Positions 1 to 8,512 of a DNA stretch of 64,000 nucleotides are shown in pieces. This DNA comes from Bacillus sp. sid0103 (lineage in GTDB: Bacteria; Bacillota; Bacilli; Bacillales_B; DSM-18226). The notes under the pieces are model-generated. The model did no database searches and was not told the DNA's origin. It saw nothing but the letters and a program-made list of their open reading frames with translations. The position numbers and the translations under genes were made by a program. The stretch's first letter is position 1, and each line of letters opens with the position of its first letter. The stretch lies in the NCBI RefSeq assembly GCF_019219025.1, contig NZ_JAHUWN010000003.1, positions 62,001-126,000 of the forward strand, in the 5' to 3' direction.

Positions 1-13
1 TCTTTTAAGACTC

Positions 14-1213
14 TTAAATAATACGAACTGTTACAATACCTTCAATTTGATCGATTTTTTCCAATAAACCAGGAATGATATCGCCGTTCACTTTATTGTC
101 GATGTCGATCATCGTATAGGCGTATTCTCCACGGCTTCGATTAATCATGTCCGCGATATTTAACTGATAGCTCGAGATTGCCAATGTAAGCTGGCCAACC
201 ATGTTTGGTACGTTTTTGTGGAATGCCGCCACGCGTCGCTTACCTGTGTAAGGCAGGGATGCGTTTGGAAAATTCACCGAGTTTTTGATATTTCCTGTTT
301 CTAGATAATCCTTTACCTGGCGGGATGCCATAATGGCACAATTTTCCTCAGATTCTTGTGTTGAAGCACCAAGATGTGGGATTGGAACAGCATTTTTCAT
401 TTTCAATACATTTTCATTAGGGAAATCTGTCACATACGTACCAACCTGCCCGCTTTCTAGGGCGGCAGCCATATCTGTTTCATTCACAAGCTCACCACGT
501 GAGAAGTTAAAGATATGAACACCTGGCTTCATAATGCTAAAGGTTGCTTCGTTAAACATTCCTTTCGTATCCTCAGTTAATGGAACGTGTACGGTTATAT
601 AATCACAATTCGTAAACAACTGTTCAATGGTCATCGCACGCTGAACATTACGTGACAAGTTCCAAGCCGTATCCACAGAGATGAATGGGTCAAATCCAAT
701 AACATCCATATCTAAATCAAGTGCATCATTCGCTACAAGCGCACCGATTGCACCTAATCCAATCACACCAAGTGTTTTTCCTTTAATTTCTTTTCCAACG
801 AATTGTTTCTTACCTGCTTCTACAAGCTTTGGTACTTGTTCGCCTTCCCCTGCTAACGACTTGGTCCAGGCCACGCCGGCAAAAAGGTTACGAGATGTTG
901 CCATTAATGAAGTCAGCACCATTTCTTTTACAGCATTCGCATTTGCACCAGGTGTATTAAAAACAACAATCCCCTGCTCTGTACATTTGTCGACCGGAAT
1001 ATTATTAACACCCGCTCCTGCGCGAGCGATCGTCTTTAATTTATTTCCTAGTTCAATAGAATGCATGTTGAAACTACGAACCACAATCGCATCTGGATTG
1101 TCACTTTCATTGTCGATCGTGAAATGATCCTGATTAAAAACATTTAACCCGCTTTCTGCAATATTGTTTAACGTTTTAATGGTTTTCATTTTGTCTAGGG
1201 TCATTGTGCTCAT
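14..1213 (-). CDS. serA: D-3-phosphoglycerate dehydrogenase
   Basis: This enzyme oxidises 3-phosphoglycerate to 3-phosphohydroxypyruvate with NAD, the first step of serine synthesis in the cytosol. The 399-residue protein has the 2-hydroxyacid dehydrogenase fold: the nucleotide-binding GLGAIG is at residues 152-157, the catalytic Arg lies in FSRGELV near 239, and the catalytic His in PHLGAST is at 280. Residues from about 325 to the end look like an ACT regulatory domain. The length fits the short SerA class. The ATG is preceded by AGAGGAG at good spacing. No serC lies next to it, unlike many Bacillus serC-serA pairs. Upstream are a 184-bp repeat and a ZTP riboswitch, so expression probably follows one-carbon status. 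Confidence 0.95.
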   Translation of the reverse strand: MSTMTLDKMKTIKTLNNIAESGLNVFNQDHFTIDNESDNPDAIVVRSFNMHSIELGNKLKTIARAGAGVNNIPVDKCTEQGIVVFNTPGANANAVKEMVLTSLMATSRNLFAGVAWTKSLAGEGEQVPKLVEAGKKQFVGKEIKGKTLGVIGLGAIGALVANDALDLDMDVIGFDPFISVDTAWNLSRNVQRAMTIEQLFTNCDYITVHVPLTEDTKGMFNEATFSIMKPGVHIFNFSRGELVNETDMAAALESGQVGTYVTDFPNENVLKMKNAVPIPHLGASTQESEENCAIMASRQVKDYLETGNIKNSVNFPNASLPYTGKRRVAAFHKNVPNMVGQLTLAISSYQLNIADMINRSRGEYAYTMIDIDNKVNGDIIPGLLEKIDQIEGIVTVRII

Positions 1214-1281
1214 TGGGTTTTCTCCTCTATTCTTCTGTGATAGTTTTTAAGTTTATTAATTAGCAAATTTTTCATTTTAAA

Positions 1282-1465
1282 GGTTCTGTTAAACCTGTCT
1301 GTTGATTTCCGTTCCAGGCGCTTCGCTTTCCGCGGGCGGTCCGGGGAGCCTCCTCGTCGCTGCGCTCCTGCGGGGTCTCCCCTGCCCCGTCCTCCCGCAG
1401 GAGTCTTCGCGCCTGGAACGTAGATCAACAGAGTGCCAAAATCAACAATAAGCTTTAACATAGCC
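1282..1465 (+). mobile_element. 184-bp GC-rich MITE-like repeat, copy 1
   Basis: A GC-rich block in AT-rich surroundings, bounded by GGTTCTGTTA and TAACATAGCC, which are imperfect inverted repeats. A second copy of exactly 184 bp lies at 45508-45691 in the same orientation. Inside, TTCCAGGCGC at 1312-1321 pairs perfectly with GCGCCTGGAA at 1409-1418, so the transcript would fold into a long hairpin. The flanks ATTTTAAA and ATTTTATA could be a decayed 8-bp target duplication. It carries no convincing gene. I recall similar GC-rich blocks between genes of other Bacillaceae. It sits between the ZTP riboswitch and serA. Confidence 0.75.
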
Positions 1466-1543
1466 ATTTTATAAAAAAATCTTCTATTAAAAAATGCAAT
1501 TTTATAGTCATATGACTTCCAGCCGGTTCTATCCCCTCCTAAT

Positions 1544-1578
1544 AAACAGAAAGAGGCAAGGAATTATTTCCTTACCTC
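1544..1578 (-). terminator. Terminator of the ZTP riboswitch
   Basis: An 11-bp stem (1553-1563 with 1568-1578) has a 4-nt loop and is followed on the minus strand by a T-rich run. It directly follows the aptamer, as expected for a transcription-attenuating riboswitch in front of serA. Confidence 0.8.
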
Positions 1579-1579
1579 T

Positions 1580-1649
1580 GCCCAGGCGAACGGCTGCGAC
1601 ACTATGTGCTCCCTCGCGGTGATCCGCGTTTCGCCAGTTACACATAGCC
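1580..1649 (-). promoter_or_regulatory. ZTP (pfl) riboswitch aptamer
   Basis: Read on the minus strand, CTATGTG pairs with CACATAG to form the outer stem, with the conserved AACTGGCG after the first arm, an inner hairpin, GGGAG before the second arm, and a terminal GCCGTTCGCCTGGGCA. This matches the pfl/ZTP RNA, which binds ZMP or ZTP and turns on purine and one-carbon genes. A terminator follows at once. The controlled gene is probably serA, although a 184-bp repeat now lies in between. Confidence 0.88.
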
Positions 1650-1666
1650 TTTTTTTATTTCTCTAA

Positions 1667-1694
1667 AAATAACAAATTTTCTAAGAACATTCAA
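1667..1694 (-). promoter_or_regulatory. Possible sigma-A promoter for riboswitch-serA
   Basis: On the minus strand TTGAAT (1689-1694) and TTATTT (1667-1672) are 16 bp apart, about 20 bp upstream of the aptamer. The boxes are weak matches, but the position is right. Confidence 0.4.
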
Positions 1695-1765
1695 GCATAT
1701 TGAACATTTTAAATGTTTATTTTTTTTTATAAAATTTATTGACATCACATCAGATCGAGGTTCTT

Positions 1766-2788
1766 CTAGTATTTCTTCATATCCTTAATTAGAGCTAAGA
1801 CCTCGTCCTCTTTTGTCGCCCAAGATGTTACGAGGCGAATCGCCGAATGATCCGCATCCACCTTTCCCCAAATATGAAAGGAATAGTTTTTCTCTAATTC
1901 TCTGATTAGTGCATTCGGCAGAATCGGAAAAATTTGGTTTGATGGAGAGTGCGTAAGAAACTGAAAATTAGCCTTACTGATTTCTTCACTAAGAATGGCT
2001 GCCATTTGATTGGCATGCGAAGCTAATTCAAAGAACAAATTATCCCTGAACAATTCTAGGAATTGAATACCTATAAGTCTTCCTTTTGCAAGTAGTGCCC
2101 CTTTTTGTTTCAGATGGTAGCGAAAATCTTCCTTCAAAGAATCGCGGCAGATGACTAATGCCTCACCAAGAAGTGCCCCATTCTTAGTTCCGCCAATATA
2201 GAAGGCATCGACTAGTCCTGGCAGGTCGCTCAACTGAAGGTCGTTTTCCTCCGAACAGAGGGCCGAGCCAAGTCTTGCCCCATCCATGTACAAGATAAGA
2301 TGGTTCTTTTTACAAAATTCACTTAGTTCCTCTAGTTCTCGCTTGGAATAGATGGTACCAATTTCAGTAGAATTCGATATGTATACAAGCTTCGGTTTGA
2401 CCATGTGCTCATCTGGATGTCCGTCGAGCACTGCTTGCACGTCTGCAGGAGTTAGTTTCCCGTTCTCTGCTTCAATCGACAGGATTTTATGCCCTGTTGC
2501 TTCGATGGCGCCCGTCTCATGACCAAGAATATGACCGGTGCTTGCTGCCATGGCCGCTTCATGCGGTCTTAAAAAAGCAGAAATGGCAATCAGATTGGTT
2601 TGTGTTCCGCCTGATAAGAGATGAATATCAACGTCTGACCGTCCGATTTTCTCCTTGATTACTTCAACCGCTTTTCGTGAAAATTGATCCTCTCCATAAC
2701 CATCCTCTTGAACAAGGTTGGATTCCAATAACGCATTCAAAATTTTAGGATGTGCGCCTTCGCTGTAATCGTTCTTAAAGCTGTACAT
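1766..2788 (-). CDS. Low-specificity L-threonine aldolase family protein
   Basis: A PLP-dependent enzyme of the beta-eliminating lyase/threonine aldolase family (340 residues), which normally cleaves threonine or allo-threonine to glycine and acetaldehyde. HLLSGGTQTN near the N terminus, MDGARLGSA in the middle and GGTKNG, with the presumed PLP-binding Lys, are typical. GGGGGCAAG precedes the ATG. It lies upstream of the ZTP-serA unit in the same direction, so serine and glycine metabolism are side by side. Exact substrate stereochemistry cannot be read from sequence. Confidence 0.88.
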   Translation of the reverse strand: MYSFKNDYSEGAHPKILNALLESNLVQEDGYGEDQFSRKAVEVIKEKIGRSDVDIHLLSGGTQTNLIAISAFLRPHEAAMAASTGHILGHETGAIEATGHKILSIEAENGKLTPADVQAVLDGHPDEHMVKPKLVYISNSTEIGTIYSKRELEELSEFCKKNHLILYMDGARLGSALCSEENDLQLSDLPGLVDAFYIGGTKNGALLGEALVICRDSLKEDFRYHLKQKGALLAKGRLIGIQFLELFRDNLFFELASHANQMAAILSEEISKANFQFLTHSPSNQIFPILPNALIRELEKNYSFHIWGKVDADHSAIRLVTSWATKEDEVLALIKDMKKY

Positions 2789-2973
2789 GATCTTGCCCCC
2801 GTTAAATAATTAAAAATTGTCACTTCCATCCTATCGTATCATAATTTTAAATTGTCTAAAAACCTTAAGAAGTTAGACTTCAACAAGAAATACTATATAT
2901 AAAATCCACACTAACTGTAACAATTGAAACTATTTGATAGAATGACACGTATAGACTATTTGAGGTGAAAAGA

Positions 2974-3489
2974 ATGTACATACAAATAGAGGAACCGACA
3001 GAAAAAATTTCGACAGATGCTGTGAAGATGTGGCGAATCTCCAATTCAATTGGGCATGGAATCGCCTTATTCATTATCGCTGTATTAATCATTTGCACAG
3101 TGAAGTTTGATTGGTATGGATGGATTGGCATCGTTCTTTATATTCTTGGTGGAATCGGCGTTCTATCTGCTATTTTCTCCATCGTGATTGAACCGGTCTA
3201 TTTACAATTGACCTGGCGATATAGAATTGATCAGCAATTTGTTCAATTGAAGCATGGAAAATGGCAAGTACAACACACATTAATCCCGATGGAAAAAGTG
3301 GAATATGTTCGGACAGAACAAGGTCCAATCATGCGGCGCTATGCTCTATACAACATTGAGATTGGAACCACTACTTCGAGCCATGTCATTCCTGCCATTC
3401 CAGCAGAAACAGCACAACATCTAAAATCAGAAATTGCCTCCTTTGCAAAAATACAAGATACAGATGGAGTAGAAGGTGAAAGAACATGA
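2974..3489 (+). CDS. ydbS: PH domain membrane protein, YdbS-like
   Basis: A 171-residue membrane protein with two hydrophobic segments near residues 25-75, followed by a bacterial PH (bPH2, formerly DUF304) domain. I chose the ATG at 2974 because GAGGTG lies 6 bp before it; an in-frame GTG at 2965 is part of that ribosome site. Its end overlaps the next gene by 4 bp, so the two are translationally coupled, as in the ydbS-ydbT pair of B. subtilis. YdbS and YdbT have been linked to resistance to a bacteriocin. The biochemical role is not known. Confidence 0.85.
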   Translation: MYIQIEEPTEKISTDAVKMWRISNSIGHGIALFIIAVLIICTVKFDWYGWIGIVLYILGGIGVLSAIFSIVIEPVYLQLTWRYRIDQQFVQLKHGKWQVQHTLIPMEKVEYVRTEQGPIMRRYALYNIEIGTTTSSHVIPAIPAETAQHLKSEIASFAKIQDTDGVEGERT

Positions 3490-4916
3490 AAAGATATCAT
3501 CCCGCCGTAATCGTCGTTGAGTTGGTATCGTTTATCAAAAACTGCATTTGGTTCTTTCTCTTTTTATTTGTCATTAAAGCCTCCTCCACTTCCGATTGGG
3601 TAATTTGGGGCCGCTATCTCCTGTTACTTGCTACCGTCTGCACCATTCTTACCATTATCTTAAAATGGTTCTTCCACCGCTTTGAATTGGTTGGGGATGC
3701 TATTGTCCTTTACGAAGGCATTTTTGTCAAAAAACAACGGACGGTTGGATTGGATCGTATCCATAACCAAACTTCCACCACCTCGTTTGTGCACCGTTGG
3801 TTTGGACTTACTTCCCTCACGCTGGAAACAGGGACAAGTGGGGAGAATGCTTCTGTTGAGTTTAAAGTGATTAAAAAAGAAGAAAAAGAACGGATCCTCG
3901 CTCACTTGGAACAAAAGCAGGCTTCTATCGAGGCATTAGCTGACAGTGGAGTGGAGAAATCGTCAGAGCGTACGGTACACTTTCGAGCGACTAGAAAAGA
4001 TTTAATAAAGGCATCCTTTACATCTCTAAGCTTCCTGGCAATCTTTCCACTATTAAGTGCGCTTTATGCCAATCTAGCAGATTTTTTTCAAATTGAGAAA
4101 ACGACAAAAAATGCCTTTGAATATTTATGGCTCCATTGGTGGATGTTGATTATTCTTTTTGTCCTCGCCCTCGCCTTGTCCGTCGTAATCGGGTTAATCC
4201 AAACGACGTGGAAGTATGGAAATTATGTTATCAGTGATGATCGTGAGCGGATTTATATCGAAAAAGGGGTTGGCAATTTTATTAGTTTTTCGATTCAAAA
4301 ACAAAGGGTTCAAGCCATCATCGTCGAACAAACCATCATTAAACGGATTCTCGGCCTTGCTTCCATCAAGCTTATCAGCGCTGGTGGGTATGATGAAGAA
4401 GATCAGGAAACAAGCTCTCTTTATCCATTTATGCCAAAGCAAGAAGCCTATCGAGTTTTACACACCATGCTGCCGGATTACCGGATTGAAGAACATATGG
4501 AACGCTTCCCGATCAAAGTCCTTTGGCTTAAGCTTCTCCGTCCGTATTATCTATCCCTTTTGTTCCTAATCGGCCTGTGGGTTTTCAAAAGAGAGTGGTT
4601 GTGGGTCACAGCGATTGTCTTTGCCATTTCCGTTTTACTACGTATCCTTGACTACTGGTTCACTAGTTATCTTCGGGATGGGAATACGGTGCAAATAAGA
4701 AAAGGCGGATTAACAAATGAAACCTTCGTCACCCACCGCAACCGAATCCAACAGATTACCGTCAAACACACATGGCTGCAGCGAAAATTCGGTGTCGCGA
4801 CCCTTTTATTCTCAAATAAGGCTAAGCCCGTGCATGAGAGTAAGTTATATGGAGTATCAAAAGGAGAAGCTGAAACCTTCTATATGTGGTACCATAAAAA
4901 ATCCGGCTCGTTATAA
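3486..4916 (+). CDS. ydbT: PH domain membrane protein, YdbT-like
   Basis: A 476-residue integral membrane protein. Pairs of hydrophobic helices (about residues 10-60, 175-240 and 350-395) alternate with bPH2 domains; the recurring VGLDRIHNQ, FSIQKQRVQ and THRNRIQQI segments mark three domain copies. The start codon overlaps the end of ydbS (ATGA). It is the partner of ydbS and probably forms a membrane complex with it. A terminator hairpin starts inside its stop region. Function inside the membrane is unknown. Confidence 0.85.
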   Translation: MKRYHPAVIVVELVSFIKNCIWFFLFLFVIKASSTSDWVIWGRYLLLLATVCTILTIILKWFFHRFELVGDAIVLYEGIFVKKQRTVGLDRIHNQTSTTSFVHRWFGLTSLTLETGTSGENASVEFKVIKKEEKERILAHLEQKQASIEALADSGVEKSSERTVHFRATRKDLIKASFTSLSFLAIFPLLSALYANLADFFQIEKTTKNAFEYLWLHWWMLIILFVLALALSVVIGLIQTTWKYGNYVISDDRERIYIEKGVGNFISFSIQKQRVQAIIVEQTIIKRILGLASIKLISAGGYDEEDQETSSLYPFMPKQEAYRVLHTMLPDYRIEEHMERFPIKVLWLKLLRPYYLSLLFLIGLWVFKREWLWVTAIVFAISVLLRILDYWFTSYLRDGNTVQIRKGGLTNETFVTHRNRIQQITVKHTWLQRKFGVATLLFSNKAKPVHESKLYGVSKGEAETFYMWYHKKSGSL

Positions 4917-4940
4917 CAACGTGCCGGATTTATGTATTTT
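4895..4940 (+). terminator. Terminator of ydbST
   Basis: AAATCCGGC (4899-4907) pairs with GCCGGATTT (4923-4931), followed by a T-rich stretch. The left arm overlaps the 3' end of ydbT. Confidence 0.7.
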
Positions 4941-4960
4941 CATTAAGAACCCAAGAAATA

Positions 4961-5155
4961 TTACTCCTCTAAGCTTAATTGAAGGACAGGGTTAGGAAAA
5001 ACTTCTGGTACAAACTCTAAATCCTCAGATAATCCAAAAGTGAAATTCTCTATTTCAATCGTATTCGTTTCATTAAAGTTAGAGAACGTACACAATTCTC
5101 CTTCTACCACTCTTCCAACAAAATGATAAACCCCTATGTATAACCATATTCCTGC
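4961..5155 (-). pseudogene. Decayed gene fragment, C-terminal part
   Basis: An open minus-strand frame of about 64 codons, with no start codon, ends in TAA at 4961. It reads like real protein: it begins AGIWLYIGVYHFVGRVVEGE and ends PVLQLSLEE. A stop lies just upstream at 5156-5158. I take it as the last piece of a lost gene; I do not recognise the family. The remainder of this 486-bp gap holds the ydbT terminator, a degenerate copy of the GGTGTCAGGCACC motif (5305-5317) and the upstream region of the DUF47 gene. Confidence 0.4.
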
Positions 5156-5402
5156 TTATTAATTTTTTGTCGAGTAGATATAGGGCGTAAGCCGTTACTA
5201 GTCGTTCGTTTGTTGCATTTATTATAGTAATCCAAATTGTAAGGGTTTTGAAAAAGGTTTATTACATCCTGGTCATTTGTGTTTTACTTATTGTCGCAAT
5301 TGTTGACGTCAGGCACCAAAATGAGCGTATAGAAATGGATAGCAGTTATTCACTGTATTTATATGGCTACTACACCAATTGGGACAAAGTGGAGGTAATT
5401 TA

Positions 5403-6020
5403 ATGGCATTAAAAAAGAAAGACAAGTTCTTTAATCATTTAACTAGCATCTCTTTAAATTTAAAAGAAAGTGCGAACTACTTTGCTGAATTCAAATTGAA
5501 AAATGTAAGTGATCTTAAAATTTTTTCCGAAAAAATGAAAGAATTTGAATTAAATGGGGATACCCTTGTTCATGACCTTATTAGTGATCTAAATAATGCT
5601 TTTATCACTCCTTTTGAGCGGGAAGATATTTTAGCTCTTTCAATAAGCATGGATGATATTTTGGACGGTTTATACCATACATCTGCACTATTTGAAATGT
5701 ACTCTATGATTGAAACGGACGAATATATGCTAAAATTTGTTGACGCGATCAAAAATTCTGCAACGGAAATTGATGCAGCTATTGAACTGCTATCAAAAAA
5801 GAAATTGCTAAATATAAGAGAACACGCAATTAATATTAAAGACATTGAGTCTTATTGCGACAACATTTTGCGTGAATCCATTAAACAATTGTTTACTTCC
5901 CAGAAAGACCCTATCCGAATTATTAAATACAAACAAATCTATGAAGGTTTAGAAGAAATCGCTAACTGCTGTAAAACAGTGGCTAATTCGTTTGAAACAA
6001 TAATTATGAAGAATGCTTAA
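5403..6020 (+). CDS. DUF47 family protein (PhoU-like)
   Basis: A 205-residue, all-helical cytosolic protein of the DUF47 family (YkaA-like), related to PhoU. These usually sit next to a Pit-type phosphate transporter and may regulate it. The ATG at 5403 follows TGGAGG by 6 bp; the in-frame extension upstream has no ribosome site. ALKKKDKFF at the start and the regularly spaced acidic helices (GDTLVHDL, EREDILAL, MDDILDGL) are typical of the family. No pit gene is adjacent, so this copy is an orphan here. Confidence 0.85.
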   Translation: MALKKKDKFFNHLTSISLNLKESANYFAEFKLKNVSDLKIFSEKMKEFELNGDTLVHDLISDLNNAFITPFEREDILALSISMDDILDGLYHTSALFEMYSMIETDEYMLKFVDAIKNSATEIDAAIELLSKKKLLNIREHAINIKDIESYCDNILRESIKQLFTSQKDPIRIIKYKQIYEGLEEIANCCKTVANSFETIIMKNA

Positions 6021-6114
6021 AAGATTCATCTAAACAAAAGATATTTATGTCACCTAGTTTATTTCCTTGTTGCACTGCCATGTTATCTCGTATGGACTCC
6101 AAAGTATTCATTCC

Positions 6115-6139
6115 CAAAAAAAAACCCCATTTAGGGGTT
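6115..6139 (-). terminator. Terminator of the parMR-like operon
   Basis: On the minus strand AACCCC-TAAAT-GGGGTT is followed by nine T. The hairpin overlaps the stop codon of the upstream small gene. Confidence 0.85.
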
Positions 6140-6368
6140 AGAGACCGAAGCTTTTCAATTTTGACTTGTCGATAGATTTTTCTTGTTTCATTTCATGTTC
6201 TTTACGAAGTCCTCCGGCACTCTGTTCCATATCTCGTTGGATCAAGCGTTTGATATATGTGGCAAACTGAGTGAACTGGTTACAATGTTCTAAAAGCTCA
6301 CTTTCGAAGGGGTCATCAAGGTTGAAAGGTACTGACTTGACCGTTCGGTTCAGTTTATTCATCAGCAA
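6138..6368 (-). CDS. Small ParR-like partner of the actin homologue
   Basis: A 76-residue protein starting 14 bp before the end of the ParM-like gene. Its N-terminal half (VKSVPFNLDDPFESELLEH, then ATYIKRLIQRDME) looks like a ribbon-helix-helix strand and two helices, as in ParR-type adaptors; the tail is charged and Lys-rich. The TTG at 6368 follows AGGGA by 9 bp; an ATG at 6362 is the alternative start. Gene order (actin, then a small DNA-binding protein) and overlap match type II segregation loci. The assignment is inference from context and fold pattern. Confidence 0.7.
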   Translation of the reverse strand: MLMNKLNRTVKSVPFNLDDPFESELLEHCNQFTQFATYIKRLIQRDMEQSAGGLRKEHEMKQEKSIDKSKLKSFGL

Positions 6369-7206
6369 AGACTGCTTTCCCTAGAGTATAAAATCCGAAA
6401 GCGTTGGCATATTGAGGACTGTATGTTTTGGGTCCGTTTGTCCGGAAGTGGACGGGTTTGATTAGCTGGATATTTTTAAAACTCTCTTTCATATATGGGA
6501 GAAGATATTCAGCAATTCCTCCGCAAAGAAAGGTAGGCTCACTCAAGTGCCACTTGCCTCGAAGTTCCGCTAGGATGGCTACTGCCATTTGTTTTTCTGT
6601 CATATCCGAGTGTGTTTCTGCTCCGAAAGCAAGAGTCCCGCTTTTCCTGTCAATAAAATAGCCATCTTCCACTCTTAAATAGTTCAAGGTACTACTTCCA
6701 GTGTCGATGATGTTCGCAATCTCCTCCGGCCTGTCTGCCATGCTGAAGTATGCCCCCGAACCTTCAGGCGCGACTCTTACTTCCTCGATGTAGAACGTTT
6801 TCTTTACATTGTTCACCGTGATCGTGTGGACCCCTTCCAGCATTTTCTCAATCTTTTCCCTGTCTTTTTTCACCATTCCACGGATTGGCTGCCCAACCAC
6901 TACACAGTTCCCTTTCGCTTTTCCATATTGATGAACTGCCACCAGTACCCTGATCTTTGTTTCCTCGTGCGCTTTCGAAATATCTCTCGGCTCTCTTATT
7001 GCATGACATTCCCGCCAGGCGATATTCCCCACGAACAGCTTCTCTTCCCCGTACTCGACGATGTAGTCGCCTACTTCCATTTGGTTGCCCAAATGAAGAT
7101 GGCGGTAAGGTCCAATTGTTGACCTAAACTTAAACACCTCGTCCCTCGTTCTTCCTTTCACTTCGTAGGCGCCGGCATCGACCGCTATAATCCATTTTTG
7201 AGTCAT
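6355..7206 (-). CDS. ParM/Alp-like actin homologue
   Basis: A 283-residue protein of the actin/Hsp70 superfamily, closest to the plasmid-segregation actins (ParM, StbA, Alp7A). The phosphate-1 loop is IIAVDAGAYEVKG at residues 6-18, the phosphate-2 motif is NIIDTGSSTLNYL and the adenosine motif is FLCGGIAEYL. Such proteins form ATP-driven filaments that push DNA or plasmids apart. The ATG at 7206 has AAGGGGAAGG just upstream; longer in-frame starts lack one. The stop overlaps the ParR-like gene. The flanking genes look chromosomal, so this may be a remnant of an integrated plasmid or may have a new job. Confidence 0.8.
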   Translation of the reverse strand: MTQKWIIAVDAGAYEVKGRTRDEVFKFRSTIGPYRHLHLGNQMEVGDYIVEYGEEKLFVGNIAWRECHAIREPRDISKAHEETKIRVLVAVHQYGKAKGNCVVVGQPIRGMVKKDREKIEKMLEGVHTITVNNVKKTFYIEEVRVAPEGSGAYFSMADRPEEIANIIDTGSSTLNYLRVEDGYFIDRKSGTLAFGAETHSDMTEKQMAVAILAELRGKWHLSEPTFLCGGIAEYLLPYMKESFKNIQLIKPVHFRTNGPKTYSPQYANAFGFYTLGKAVFADE

Positions 7207-7241
7207 TATTCCTTCCCCTTTTAACAATATTGTGGACAGTG

Positions 7242-7320
7242 CACATATGTCATACATCTAATCTTTTTCAAACCTATTATATGAGCGGAGTACCACATGT
7301 GACACACACCTGTCATACAT
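7242..7320 (-). promoter_or_regulatory. Promoter flanked by two 16-bp direct repeats (centromere/operator-like)
   Basis: The repeats at 7242-7257 and 7305-7320 share CACA, then two variable bases, then TGTCATACAT (14 of 16 identical). They are 63 bp apart, about six helical turns. Between them the minus strand has a perfect TATAAT (7276-7281) with a poor -35 box. Plasmid par loci often have direct repeats around the par promoter that serve as both centromere and operator. Confidence 0.5.
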
Positions 7321-7512
7321 TACTGTTCATTGGAAAAAATTATTTCTTTTATCAAAATAATTTATTATTGAGGTAAGGGTAAAACTAATAAAGCAGGATA
7401 TCCCTCCATCATGAAAGGCATATGAAAACTATAAAATATTAGAAATTGCTTCTGTCTTTTCTAGTTGATAAACTGATATTATAAAACTCAATGTTTAAGA
7501 AGGTGATTTACG

Positions 7513-7893
7513 ATGATGATTAATAAAATTGGAAAAGTTACGGTTTACGTAAATGATCAAGAAGAGGCAAAAGATTTTTGGATACATAAACTCGGTTTTG
7601 TCTTAAAAGTAGAACAAGCTATGGGACCAGATGCGTTTTGGATCGAAGTTGGCCCAAGTGAAAACGAATTTACCACTTTAGTACTGTATTCAAAGGCTGC
7701 AATGGAACAACATCAACCTTCTAAAGTTGCCCACCCTTCTATTTTATTCAGTACCACTGATATCGAAGCAACTTATGAAAAAATGAAGCAAAATGGTGTA
7801 GTAGTTGATGAGATGTTACGATTACCTTTCGGAAACATGTTCAACTTTAAAGATCAAGATGGAAATGATTATTTAATAAGAGAAGATAAATAA
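7513..7893 (+). CDS. VOC (glyoxalase/bleomycin-resistance fold) family protein
   Basis: A 126-residue single-gene unit with the vicinal oxygen chelate fold: a beta-alpha-beta-beta-beta module starts at KIGKVTVYVNDQEEAKDFW and a second at VAHPSILFSTTDIEATYEKM. Members are metal-dependent isomerases, dioxygenases or drug-binding proteins, and the substrate cannot be told. AGAAGGTG precedes the ATG. A strong hairpin follows. Confidence 0.88.
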   Translation: MMINKIGKVTVYVNDQEEAKDFWIHKLGFVLKVEQAMGPDAFWIEVGPSENEFTTLVLYSKAAMEQHQPSKVAHPSILFSTTDIEATYEKMKQNGVVVDEMLRLPFGNMFNFKDQDGNDYLIREDK

Positions 7894-7924
7894 TTTAGCG
7901 ACAAACTGGTTTCTCGCATAAATA

Positions 7925-7969
7925 AAAGACGAGGTATTTTGAATAAATGTCAAAATACCTCGTCTTTTT
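7925..7969. terminator. Bidirectional terminator
   Basis: A long perfect stem (AAAGACGAGGTATTTT with its complement) ends in T runs on both strands. It separates the VOC gene from the converging acetyltransferase gene. Confidence 0.9.
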
Positions 7970-7992
7970 GCCCTAATTTCTCCTACATCTTT

Positions 7993-8484
7993 CTAATTTA
8001 ATAACTTTTGATACTTATTAAAATCCCCAGTTTGACCGATCAGGGTGAACCCGCAGTTTTGATAAAATTGATTTAGCTTTTGATTATGAGCCACGCAATC
8101 TAGTCGTAAATATTTGACACAACCAGCAAAATGACCTGCTATCCACTGCAGCGTTTCCATTCCTAATCCATTTCCTTTGTGGTTTAATCCCATTGCCAGG
8201 CGGTGTATGTAAATGGAAGGGTCATTACTCTCTCCCCAAATCTCAAGATCCCAGTCACTTTGTTTAGTTGAAGCCGTAAATGTTCCAATTATTTCGTTGT
8301 CCCTCTCAAGGACATACGTCTCATTATTAAAAATCGCTCGGTGAATTTCAGCATAGTCCCCGCCTTCTAATAAATAAGACCATTGATTAATCGCGTTAGT
8401 TTGAAACCATTTTGCAATCTCTTTTAATAGCTGGCGAATTTGTTCGGTTTCATCACTTCTTGCCAGCCTAATCCGACCATTCAA
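7993..8484 (-). CDS. GNAT family N-acetyltransferase
   Basis: A 163-residue acetyltransferase. The acetyl-CoA site is LAMGLNHKGNGLGMETLQWI, a variant of the Q/RxxGxG/A loop, followed by the LDCVAHNQKLNQFYQNCGF segment common to GNAT proteins. No ATG exists in frame; the start appears to be the TTG at 8484, with GGGAG 10 bp before it. The substrate is unknown. It may be co-transcribed with the TSUP gene upstream. Confidence 0.85.
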   Translation of the reverse strand: MNGRIRLARSDETEQIRQLLKEIAKWFQTNAINQWSYLLEGGDYAEIHRAIFNNETYVLERDNEIIGTFTASTKQSDWDLEIWGESNDPSIYIHRLAMGLNHKGNGLGMETLQWIAGHFAGCVKYLRLDCVAHNQKLNQFYQNCGFTLIGQTGDFNKYQKLLN

Positions 8485-8512
8485 TTCGGTACAACTCCCA
8501 TCTCCTCATTAT

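Noticed and set aside
1210..1467. Open frame of 85 codons before serA
   Set aside because: It lies almost wholly in the GC-rich 184-bp repeat, has Arg/Gly-rich non-protein-like sequence and no ribosome site.
6021..6110. Minus-strand frame starting MNTLESIRDNMAVQQGNK
   Set aside because: It overlaps the end of the DUF47 gene and has no clear ribosome site; too little to call a gene.
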